Notes under the pieces: generated by a model
Database searches by the model: none
The model's input: only the letters and a program-made list of their open reading frames with translations
What the model was told of the DNA's origin: nothing
Program-made: the position numbers and the translations under genes
Part shown: positions 26,284 to 33,597 of the stretch, in pieces
How the letters are laid out: each line of letters starts with the position of its first letter
Position numbering within the stretch: position 1 is the first letter of the stretch
DNA from: Pseudomonas mosselii
GTDB lineage: Bacteria > Pseudomonadota > Gammaproteobacteria > Pseudomonadales > Pseudomonadaceae
Direction: 5' to 3'
Length of the DNA: 59,166 nt
Assembly (NCBI RefSeq): GCF_003205295.1
Contig: NZ_QJRP01000028.1
Location: forward strand, 1 to 59,166

Positions 26284-27470
26284 ATGAAAGCCTGAACCAG
26301 ACCTACCTGGCCCTGACCCGCACCGACGAGGACCTGCACTGGCTGCAGGGCGCGCTGACGCCGCTGGGGCAGGTGATCGGCGCCAGCAGCCCGAACCTCG
26401 ACGAGCTGCTGGCGCTGGTCGACATGACCTTCAGCAACCTGGTGTTCATCGGTCTGGACCGCGAGCAACTGATCGGCCAGTGCGCGTTGATCGAGGGCAT
26501 GCTCGAAGCCAAGCCGATGCTGGCCATCGTCGCCCTCGGCGACGGCATGGACAACCAGCTGGTGCTGCACGCCATGCGCGCCGGCGCCCGCGACTTCGTC
26601 GCCTATGGCTCTCGGGCCAGCGAGGTGGCCGGGCTGGTGCGGCGTCTGGGCAAGCGCCTGCCGACGGCCACCAGCAATCCCAGCCTGGGCGGCCTGACCG
26701 TGCTCTTCGGCACCCAGCGCGGCGCCGACGGCGCGCTGCTTACCACCCACCTGGCGCGGGTGGTGCAGGACAGCGGCCAGCAGACCCTGCTGCTCGACCT
26801 CGGCCTGCCCCGGGGCGATAGCCTGGCGCTGCTGGGCCTTGAGGCCTCGTTCCATTTCGGCGATGCCCTGCGCCACCTGCGCCGGCTCGACGCGACCCTG
26901 ATCGACAGCGCCTTCACCCGCGACAAGGGCGGCTTGCGCATCCTTGCCTACGCCGACAACGACGAGGCCCTGGAACAGTCCAGCGCCGCCGAGCTGTACA
27001 TGCTGCTCAGCGCCTTGCGCCAACACTTCCAGCACATCGTCGTGAACCTCACCGGCCAGGCCGACAGCGAGGCCCTGCGCACCATCGTCAGCCACTGCGA
27101 CAAGCTGATCGTCTACACCGACCAGAACATCCTCGACTGCCGGCGCAACCTGGACGTGCTCGAACAGTGGCGCGACCGTGGCATCAAGCTCGAGCACGCC
27201 AGCCTGCTGGTGGACCGCTACCTGCGCCATGTGGCGCCGGATGCCGATGCCCTGGCCAAACGCTACGGGCTGGCCCTGCTCAAGGTCATGCCCTACAGCC
27301 CGGAGGTGCGCTTGAACGCCAAGAACCAGGGCCTGAGTCTGTTCGAGCTGGCCCCGCGCGAAGGCCTGACCCAGGCCCTGCGCGGCCTGGGCGAACGCCT
27401 GGCGCAGCGCTCGGAAACCCTGGCACCGTCTGGCCAGACCTGGCTCAACCGGCTATGGGGCAACCGATGA
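26280..27470 (+). CDS. tadZ: Flp pilus localisation protein TadZ/CpaE
   Basis: 396 residues. An N-terminal receiver-like half (to about 130) lacks a clear phospho-acceptor. A MinD/ParA-type ATPase half follows. The Walker A is strongly altered: GTQRGADGALLTTHLA in place of KGGVGKTT, with neither lysine present. DLGLPRGDSLALLGL is the switch region. TadZ proteins are known to have unusual P-loops and to position the Tad complex at the pole. ATGA overlaps on both sides (with rcpA and tadA) indicate coupled translation. Confidence 0.9.
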   Translation: MNESLNQTYLALTRTDEDLHWLQGALTPLGQVIGASSPNLDELLALVDMTFSNLVFIGLDREQLIGQCALIEGMLEAKPMLAIVALGDGMDNQLVLHAMRAGARDFVAYGSRASEVAGLVRRLGKRLPTATSNPSLGGLTVLFGTQRGADGALLTTHLARVVQDSGQQTLLLDLGLPRGDSLALLGLEASFHFGDALRHLRRLDATLIDSAFTRDKGGLRILAYADNDEALEQSSAAELYMLLSALRQHFQHIVVNLTGQADSEALRTIVSHCDKLIVYTDQNILDCRRNLDVLEQWRDRGIKLEHASLLVDRYLRHVAPDADALAKRYGLALLKVMPYSPEVRLNAKNQGLSLFELAPREGLTQALRGLGERLAQRSETLAPSGQTWLNRLWGNR

Positions 27471-28723
27471 GCAACGAAGAACCCTTTGGCGGGCCGCGCC
27501 ATGCGGCCAGCGATCCGCAGGTGCTCAAGCGCGCCCTGCACCGGCATGTCATCGACGCCATCGAGGACAGCGGCCGCAACCTGCTCGAAGGGGCGCGTCC
27601 GGTACTGGCGCAGTTCGTCCTCGAACAGGTGGGCGACTACGTAGCACGCCTGCGCCTGGCCCTGTCGCGCTACGAGATGGAACGTCTGGCCGAAGAGATC
27701 GTCGACGAGCTGACCGGTTATGGTCCGCTGGAGGTGCTGCTGCGCGACCCGAGTGTCACCGAGATCCTGGTCAACGGCCCGTACCGGGTGTTTGTAGAGC
27801 GGGCGGGGCTGCTGCAGCAGACCGACCTGCGCTTCATCGACGCGCACCATGTCGAGCGAGTGATGCAGCGCATTCTCGCGCCCCTCGGGCGGCGCCTGGA
27901 CGAGTCGTCGCCGATGGTCGATGCGCGCATGCCCGACGGCAGCCGGGTCAACGCGATCATCCCGCCGGTGGCCCTGGACGGGCCTTGCCTGTCGATCCGC
28001 AAGTTCCGCCAGGACATGCTCAAGAGCGCCGACCTGCTGGCCACCCGGGCCATCGACCAGCCGATCTACGACTTCCTCGAACGCGCCGTGGGCCGACGCT
28101 GCAATATCCTGGTCAGCGGCGGCACCGGCACCGGCAAGACCACGTTGCTCAATATCCTCAGCCAGATGATCGCGCCCCAGGAGCGCCTGGTGACCATCGA
28201 GGACGTGGCCGAACTGCAGCTGCACCACCCGCATGTGGTGCGCCTGGAGACCCGCCCGCCGAATGCCGAGGGCCACGGTGAGATCAAGGCCAGCGAGCTG
28301 ATCCGCAACGCCCTGCGCATGCGCCCCGACCGCATCATCCTCGGCGAGATCCGCGGCGCCGAGGTGCTCGACGTGATGACCGCGATGAACACCGGCCACG
28401 ACGGCTCGATGAGCACGGTGCACGCCAACACCGCCCAGGACGCGCTGCTGCGCCTGGAAACCCTGGTCGGCCTGACGGGCCGGCAGGTGGCCGAGAAGAC
28501 CCTGCGGCAGATGATCTGCGCGGCGCTGGATGTGGTGATCCAGCTGACCCGCCTGGCCGATGGCCGGCGCTGCGTCAGCGAGGTGCTGGAAGTGGTTGGC
28601 GTGCGCGACGATGTGTACGTCACCAACACCCTGTTCCGCCTGGACCGGCGCAGCGGCGATGGCTTCCTGCGCGAGGCGCCGAACCCTGCGGGGAGCAAGC
28701 TGCGCCACGAGGGCGTGCTGTGA
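27467..28723 (+). CDS. tadA: Flp pilus assembly ATPase TadA/CpaF
   Basis: 418 residues from ATG 27467; the frame is open well upstream but inside tadZ. It is a VirB11/GspE-type secretion ATPase. The N-terminal domain contains ELTGYGPLEVLLRDPSVTEILVNGP, Walker A is GGTGTGKTTLL near residue 218, an Asp-box-like stretch is VTIEDVAELQL, and the Walker B/His region is RMRPDRIILGEIRGAE, then HDGSMSTVHAN. It should power pilin polymerisation from the cytoplasmic face. It overlaps tadZ by 4 bp and touches tadB (TGATG). Confidence 0.95.
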   Translation: MSNEEPFGGPRHAASDPQVLKRALHRHVIDAIEDSGRNLLEGARPVLAQFVLEQVGDYVARLRLALSRYEMERLAEEIVDELTGYGPLEVLLRDPSVTEILVNGPYRVFVERAGLLQQTDLRFIDAHHVERVMQRILAPLGRRLDESSPMVDARMPDGSRVNAIIPPVALDGPCLSIRKFRQDMLKSADLLATRAIDQPIYDFLERAVGRRCNILVSGGTGTGKTTLLNILSQMIAPQERLVTIEDVAELQLHHPHVVRLETRPPNAEGHGEIKASELIRNALRMRPDRIILGEIRGAEVLDVMTAMNTGHDGSMSTVHANTAQDALLRLETLVGLTGRQVAEKTLRQMICAALDVVIQLTRLADGRRCVSEVLEVVGVRDDVYVTNTLFRLDRRSGDGFLREAPNPAGSKLRHEGVL

Positions 28724-29601
28724 TGGGCCCGCTGCTGCTGGCACTGTCGCCCTTGTGCCTGGGCATGGCGCTGCTGCTGTTGCGCCTGGGCCTGTACAAG
28801 CGCGGCGAGGAACGCATCCTCGAGCGTCTGGGCCGGGCCTACCGTGCCGTGCGCAGCGCCAATGCCCGGCGCGACTGGCTTGACCCGCTGCTGCAAAGGG
28901 CGGGGCTGGGCCATGCCGATTTTTCCCCGCGGCCGTGGTTGCTCGGCTGGCTGGTGCTGACCCTGCTCGCCGGCCTGCTGGCAGGCTGGGTGGCAGCGTT
29001 GATGGTGTTGTTCGGCCTGCCCTTGCTCGGTCACTTCTATCTGACCTGGCGCTGTCGGCGGCGGCTGCAGCAGATCGTCCAGCAACTGCCCGGCCTGCTC
29101 GACTACAGCGTGCGCAGCCTCAAGGCCGGTCGCACCTTGAACGAGGCGGTGCTCGGTGGCGTCGACAGCACCCGCGAGCCACTGCGTTCGGCAATGCTGC
29201 GGGTGCGGCGCAACGTGCAGCTGGGCGTACCGCTGGAGGATGCGGTCAACGAATTCGCAGAACTGTATGGCCAGGCCGAACTGCGCATGTTCGCCCTGGG
29301 CCTGCGCATCAACCAGCGTCATGGCGGCAATGCCAGCGAGTTGATGGAGAACCTGATAAAGCTGATCCGCGAACACGAGCAGGGCGACCGGCAACTGCGC
29401 GCCATGACCGGCGAAACGCGCATTACCGCGTGGATCCTCGGCGCGCTGCCGTTGGCCATGGTCGGCTACTTCCTGTTCGCCAATCCCACCTATCTGTTGG
29501 CCATGTGGCACGACCGCAGCGGGCAACTGATGCTGCTGTTCGCCTTTGCCCTGCAGGCCGTCGGCTGCCTGGTGCTGTGGCGCATGATGAGGAGCCTGTG
29601 A
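28723..29601 (+). CDS. tadB: Flp pilus inner-membrane platform protein TadB
   Basis: 292 residues from ATG 28723; a GTG one codon earlier is also possible. T2SF domain protein: membrane helices at the N-terminus, near residues 70-110 (WLLGWLVLTLLAGLLAGW), and two at the C-terminus (ITAWILGALPLAMVGYFLF and LMLLFAFALQAVGCLVLW). The cytoplasmic T2SF segment is LPGLLDYSVRSLKAGRTLNEA. It pairs with TadC to form the platform on which TadA acts. The start overlaps the tadA stop. Confidence 0.93.
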   Translation: MGPLLLALSPLCLGMALLLLRLGLYKRGEERILERLGRAYRAVRSANARRDWLDPLLQRAGLGHADFSPRPWLLGWLVLTLLAGLLAGWVAALMVLFGLPLLGHFYLTWRCRRRLQQIVQQLPGLLDYSVRSLKAGRTLNEAVLGGVDSTREPLRSAMLRVRRNVQLGVPLEDAVNEFAELYGQAELRMFALGLRINQRHGGNASELMENLIKLIREHEQGDRQLRAMTGETRITAWILGALPLAMVGYFLFANPTYLLAMWHDRSGQLMLLFAFALQAVGCLVLWRMMRSL

Positions 29602-29603
29602 CC

Positions 29604-30491
29604 ATGGCCTTGTTGCTCTGTGCGCTGTTCCTGTTCGCCGCCTTTGTGCTGCTGGCCTTGCAGGTCGCCCAGCAATGGCGGGCCCGTCAGCGGGTGGCGC
29701 GACGCCTGCTGGGGCGACTGGCCCCTGACGAGCGGCTTGGCGACTGGCTGCAGTGGCTGGGCAGCAGCCCGCTGGGGCGGCGCCTGCAACGGCTGGACGG
29801 CGAGACCCAGGCGCTGCTCGACCGCCTGGGCTGGCGGCGCAGCCGGCAACGGGCGTTGTTCGCCGCCGTGCAGTTGGGTTTGCCGCTGCTGGCGGTGGGC
29901 GTGGCGCTGCTGTTGGCCCATGGCCTGCCCGGGGAGAACCGTGGGCACTGGGGCGTGCTGGTGCTCTGCGCGATGGGCGCGGGCTACCTGCTGCCCAAGC
30001 GCCTGCTGGTGCTGGCGGCGGCGCGGCGTCAGCGGCAGATCGCCCAGGAGGTGAGCCTGCTGATCCCGTTGCTGCGCATCCTCTTCGAAACCGGGTTGGC
30101 GGTGGAGCAGGCCCTGCGGGTGCTGGCCCATGAAGGCCGCAGCCTGGTGCCGAACATCAGTGAAGAATTGCGCCTGGTCCTGCAGCGGGTCGATTCCGGC
30201 CTGGCCCTGGGCCCTGAGCTGGAAAAGACCGCGCGCCTGCTGGCGGTGGACGAGTTGATCGACACTTGCGTCATTCTCCAGCAGCTGCTGGTGCAGGGCA
30301 GTGGTTCGATGAAATCGCTGCTCGCGCTCAAGGAACTGCTCGACGACCGGCGCCTGACCGGCTTGCAGGAGCGGGTGTCGAAGATGTCGGCGAAGATGTC
30401 GGCGGTGATGATGGTGTTCCTGTTCCCGGCGTTGCTGATCGTCCTGGCCGGGCCAGGTTTTTCCGCGCTGGCGCGGGCCTTGGGATCATGA
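29604..30491 (+). CDS. tadC: Flp pilus inner-membrane platform protein TadC
   Basis: 295 residues from ATG 29604, two bases after the tadB stop; the open frame upstream lies inside tadB. The N-terminal helix is MALLLCALFLFAAFVLLAL, further helices are near 90-135, a T2SF segment is LLIPLLRILFETGLAVEQALRVL, and the last helix is MMVFLFPALLIVLAGPGF. It is the partner of TadB. tadD follows after 13 bp. Confidence 0.92.
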   Translation: MALLLCALFLFAAFVLLALQVAQQWRARQRVARRLLGRLAPDERLGDWLQWLGSSPLGRRLQRLDGETQALLDRLGWRRSRQRALFAAVQLGLPLLAVGVALLLAHGLPGENRGHWGVLVLCAMGAGYLLPKRLLVLAAARRQRQIAQEVSLLIPLLRILFETGLAVEQALRVLAHEGRSLVPNISEELRLVLQRVDSGLALGPELEKTARLLAVDELIDTCVILQQLLVQGSGSMKSLLALKELLDDRRLTGLQERVSKMSAKMSAVMMVFLFPALLIVLAGPGFSALARALGS

Positions 30492-30504
30492 GGGAGAAAC
30501 GGAC

Positions 30505-31206
30505 ATGAAAGCGATCCTGACGTTCATCGGCCTGTTGCTGCTCACCGGCTGCGCCGGCCAGCCTCCCGAGGGCCTGTCCCGCCTGCTCGGTGGCGGCACC
30601 TGCAGCAAGCCCGATGCCGACCAGCAACTGAGCCTGGACATGGCCGACCAGATGATCGGCGAGGGGCGCCCGCACGCCGGCCTGGCGCACCTGGAACAGT
30701 TGCCCGAAACCCTCGACCAGGTCCGCCTGCGCAAGGCCAAGGTGCTGCGCCTGCTCGGGCGCGGCGAGGCCGAGCCGCTCTACCGCAGCCTGCTCGGCGG
30801 CTGCCTGGCCGCCGAGGGCGAGCACGGCCTGGGCCAGCTGGCCTCGGCCCGTGGTGACGACGTCCAGGCCCTGCGCAACCTGCAGCGGGCGGCACGCCTG
30901 GCACCCACCGACGAGAAGGTGCGCAACGACCTGGGCGTGGTGCAGATGAACCTGGGCAACCACGAACAGGCGCGCTTCGAGTTCCTCACCGCCATCGAGC
31001 TCAAGGATGACAACGCGCTACCGGCAGTGAACCTGGTGACCCTGTCGCTGGTGCAGGACAACTGGCGCCAGGCGGAGGACCTGGTCAATCGCCTGCGCCT
31101 GAAGCCCGAGCAGTTCGCCGAGGCCCAGGCCCGGGCACAGCGCATCAGGTCCAACGGGCGCGGCCCGCTGGCGGCGACCGAATCCTCGGCCGCGGCCATC
31201 AACTGA
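30505..31206 (+). CDS. tadD: Flp pilus TPR lipoprotein TadD
   Basis: 233 residues. The lipobox LTGC gives a lipidated Cys16. Tetratricopeptide-like repeats run from about residue 45 to 200: RPHAGLAHLEQLPETLDQ, then QALRNLQRAARLAPTDEKVRNDLGVVQMNLGNHEQARFEF in two adjoining repeats. TadD-type lipoproteins help assemble or localise the secretin. Position after tadC and before the DUF3613 gene is as in P. aeruginosa. Confidence 0.9.
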   Translation: MKAILTFIGLLLLTGCAGQPPEGLSRLLGGGTCSKPDADQQLSLDMADQMIGEGRPHAGLAHLEQLPETLDQVRLRKAKVLRLLGRGEAEPLYRSLLGGCLAAEGEHGLGQLASARGDDVQALRNLQRAARLAPTDEKVRNDLGVVQMNLGNHEQARFEFLTAIELKDDNALPAVNLVTLSLVQDNWRQAEDLVNRLRLKPEQFAEAQARAQRIRSNGRGPLAATESSAAAIN

Positions 31207-31219
31207 TCGGGAGGTGATC

Positions 31220-31480
31220 ATGTTCAAGCCCTGGATCGTCCTGGCCTGCCTGGCCGCGCCGCTGCTGGCCCAGGCCGAAGAACCACCGCGCCAGCCGCGC
31301 CCGCAGACCGCCACCGAAGCCCTGCTGCAGGTGCAGGCGAGCAATCGCCAGGCGTCCAGCGTGCGCCAGGAGCAGACCGACAAGGAACGAGACCAGGCCA
31401 TGCAGCGCTGGCTGGACAGCTACAAGTATGCGATTCCTGACTTCTACCGCTGGACCAAGATCAGTTCGTCGAACAATTGA
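31220..31480 (+). CDS. Small exported DUF3613-type protein, last gene of the tad operon
   Basis: 86 residues from ATG 31220 with GGGAGG five bases upstream. A signal peptide (LACLAAPLLAQA) is followed by a short Gln/Arg-rich helical segment and the conserved end WLDSYKYAIPDFYRW. I recognise this as the small DUF3613 protein that follows tadD in Pseudomonas tad loci; its role is unknown. It is probably periplasmic. Confidence 0.8.
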   Translation: MFKPWIVLACLAAPLLAQAEEPPRQPRPQTATEALLQVQASNRQASSVRQEQTDKERDQAMQRWLDSYKYAIPDFYRWTKISSSNN

Positions 31481-31505
31481 GAACCTACAGCTGTGGCGCG
31501 ATGCC

Positions 31506-31636
31506 TGTGGGAGCGGCCTTGCGTCGCGAAAGGGCTGCGCAGCAGCCCCCAGCAATTTTGATGGTGGCTCGGAATCTGGGGCCGCTGCGCGCCCCTTTCC
31601 GACCGGTCCGACGCCTTGGCAAGGCCGCTCCCACAG
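31506..31636. repeat. REP pair with a rearranged right arm
   Basis: The left arm is the standard TGTGGGAGCGGCC. The right end GGCCGCTCCCACA is present, but the usual GCCCTTTCGCGACGCAA segment is replaced by CCCTTTCCGACCGGTCC with further inserted bases. This lengthens the pair by about 13 bp compared with the copy at 11223. It lies between the tad operon end and the pprB-like gene. Confidence 0.8.
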
Positions 31637-31711
31637 AGGGACAGTTCCCTGCGCGAAAGCGCAGCCCGGAAAGGCTGGGCGATCTCCTACAGAGATGCGG
31701 TACTCACAAGA

Positions 31712-32488
31712 TCAATGCGTGGTAAACCGCTGATGCACCGGCGACGAACGCGGGGTCAACGCCAGCGCCAGCTGCGTGCGGTTGTGCATGTGGGTCAGGC
31801 GCAGCACCTGCGACACGTACAGCTTCACCGTGTTCTCGGTGATGCCCAGTTCGCAGGCGATCTGGTAGTTGGTCTTGCCCTTGCTCACCAGCCGGGCCAC
31901 CTCAAGCTGGCGCGGTGACAGCTTCTCGAAGGCGGCGGGCAGCTCCGCCTCGCCGTCCTCGGCGTCGCTAGCGCGGCGGTGGGTGCCCTGGCCACGGGCT
32001 TTTTCCAGGTCCTGGTAGAGGTCATCGATGGATTCGGCCAGCTCCTGCAGGCGCTGGTTGAGGCTGCCCAGCTCGCGGAAGTTGCGGCGCCGTTCGAGCA
32101 GCGCCGCTTCCTGGCGGCGCACCCCTTCGAGCAGTTCGTCCAGGTCCATGGGTTTCTGGTAGTAGTCGGCAAAGCCCTCGCGCAAGGCGCGGATCACGTC
32201 CTGCTTGTCGGCGCGGCCGGTCAGCATGATCGCCTCGAACATGCGCTGCGGCCCGGTGATCTGCTTGAGGGTGCGGACCAGCTCGATGCCATCGCGCTCG
32301 GGCATGTGCAGGTCGCAGAGGATCAGGCCGATGGTCTCGTCGGCCTTGAAGCAGTCGATGGCCTGCCCGGTGGAATGGGCGGGTACACAACGGTAGCCCT
32401 CGCTTTCGAGGAATTCGCACAACTCTTCGACGATCACTGGCTGGTCGTCGACCACCAGCACTTTCACCTCACTGACAGATTTATTCAC
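31712..32488 (-). CDS. pprB: PprB-like response regulator (receiver + LuxR-type HTH)
   Basis: 258 residues from GTG 32488, which has GGGAG eight bases upstream; the frame runs much further upstream but that part shadows fppA. The receiver has D14/D15, D59 (CDLHMP), T90 and K112. A coiled-coil linker is at about 128-165 (LGSLNQRLQELAESIDDLYQ). The LuxR helix-turn-helix is at about 190-245 (LSPRQLEVARLVSKGKTNYQ). PprB of P. aeruginosa activates the flp/tad genes and other adhesion genes on phosphorylation by PprA; the PprA-like kinase is 1.1 kb away here. Transcribed on the minus strand. Confidence 0.88.
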   Translation of the reverse strand: MNKSVSEVKVLVVDDQPVIVEELCEFLESEGYRCVPAHSTGQAIDCFKADETIGLILCDLHMPERDGIELVRTLKQITGPQRMFEAIMLTGRADKQDVIRALREGFADYYQKPMDLDELLEGVRRQEAALLERRRNFRELGSLNQRLQELAESIDDLYQDLEKARGQGTHRRASDAEDGEAELPAAFEKLSPRQLEVARLVSKGKTNYQIACELGITENTVKLYVSQVLRLTHMHNRTQLALALTPRSSPVHQRFTTH

Positions 32489-32607
32489 GATCAACTCCCT
32501 GTTGTATCGGCTCTGCTCCCGGGCCAGACGCTCTGGCAGGTAGAAAAGTAGTCGCACTTTGCAATTATGTACATGCGCCTTGTCCGTCGAAGCGGCCCAC
32601 CGGTCGG

Positions 32608-33078
32608 TTATTGGATCCAGACGGCCGTCAGCAGGAAGCCGGCCAGCACGTAGGGGGCAAAGGGCTGCTTGTCGCCGACCTGTTCGGCCAGCGCCTGCAG
32701 GCGCTTTTTCACCTTGGGATTGAGCAGGGTCCACAGGCGTCGCCGGCCGAACATCCAGGCCAGCACGGTGACCCCGGCGCCGATGAAGGTGCCGAGCACG
32801 TACTGCGGGCTGGTGGCCAGGGCCAGGGCGCCCATCAGCTTGACGTCGCCGGCGCCGAAGCGGCCGAGCATGTAGCCGGGCAGGGTGAGCAGCATGACGA
32901 TGGCCAGGGCCCAGCCGGCCTCGCTTGCCTCGGCGCCAATCCAGCTGCGTCCGGTGGCGAACAGCCAGGCCAGGGCGCATGCCGCGACCCCGAGGGTCAG
33001 GGCATTGGAGATTTGCCGTTCACGGACATCTTGTTCGGTGCACAAGGCAAGCCACATCAGGAGAACAATGCTTTGCAT
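32608..33078 (-). CDS. fppA: A24-type prepilin peptidase of the Flp pilus (FppA/TadV)
   Basis: 156 residues from ATG 33078. It is a membrane protein of the short TadV type, without the N-terminal methylase domain. Both catalytic aspartates are present: CTEQDVRERQISN near residue 17 and GAGDVKLMG near residue 77 (the GxGD motif). It should cleave the leaders of Flp and of the TadE-type pseudopilin. The start codon directly follows a GATGGCAATTTGCCA element. pprB begins 119 bp downstream on the same strand. Confidence 0.92.
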   Translation of the reverse strand: MQSIVLLMWLALCTEQDVRERQISNALTLGVAACALAWLFATGRSWIGAEASEAGWALAIVMLLTLPGYMLGRFGAGDVKLMGALALATSPQYVLGTFIGAGVTVLAWMFGRRRLWTLLNPKVKKRLQALAEQVGDKQPFAPYVLAGFLLTAVWIQ

Positions 33079-33093
33079 TGGCAAATTGCCATC
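33078..33093. promoter_or_regulatory. TTGGCAAATTGCCATC palindrome in the fppA/tadE divergent promoter
   Basis: A TGGCAA-A-TTGCCA dyad touches the fppA start and lies 61-76 bp before tadE. It contains the GATGGCAA core seen before flp, rcpC and tadG. The 75-bp space 33079-33153 holds nothing else recognisable. Confidence 0.5.
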
Positions 33094-33153
33094 CCTATTC
33101 GTTGAACGGTTCTATGCTTTCAGACAGGTCTCACAGTCAGGGTAGACGCGATC

Positions 33154-33597
33154 ATGAAGGCAGGCCCGGCGGGACAGCAAAAAGGCGCGGCAGCCATCGA
33201 GTTTGTCGCGGTATTCATGGTGTTTTTCGCGGTGTTCTACGGGTTGGTCAGCTACGCCCTGCCGATGCTTATGCTGCAGTCGTTCAACCAGGCCAGCAGC
33301 GAGGCGGTGCGCCGCTGCGTGGCCGTGGACCCGACCAGCCAGACCTTTGAGCTGGACGTGCAGGGGCTGGCCCGCCAGGTGATCGGCCAGCAATTGGCGT
33401 GGATGCCCGACGCGTTGGGGTTCAACGTGCTCACCGACACCCGGGTCACGGTTGGAGTGGACAAGGTGCTCACGGTGGTGATCGACTACCCGCGCTCGCG
33501 CCTGACGCGGGTGCTGCCGACCCTGGTGCTGCCGGTGGTGGGTGACGTACCTAAGCTGCCCGCGCGGCTGCAGGCCCAGGCGAGCCTGCAACTGTGA
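33154..33597 (+). CDS. tadE: TadE-family pseudopilin
   Basis: 147 residues. The N-terminal leader ends QQKG, followed by AAAIEFVAVFMVFFAVFYGL, the TadE-like processed helix with Glu at position 5 of the mature part. The remainder is a periplasmic domain with one Cys. It should be cleaved by the FppA peptidase encoded divergently. The stop overlaps the GTG start of the kinase gene (GTGA), so a pilus component and the sensor kinase are translated together. Confidence 0.88.
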   Translation: MKAGPAGQQKGAAAIEFVAVFMVFFAVFYGLVSYALPMLMLQSFNQASSEAVRRCVAVDPTSQTFELDVQGLARQVIGQQLAWMPDALGFNVLTDTRVTVGVDKVLTVVIDYPRSRLTRVLPTLVLPVVGDVPKLPARLQAQASLQL

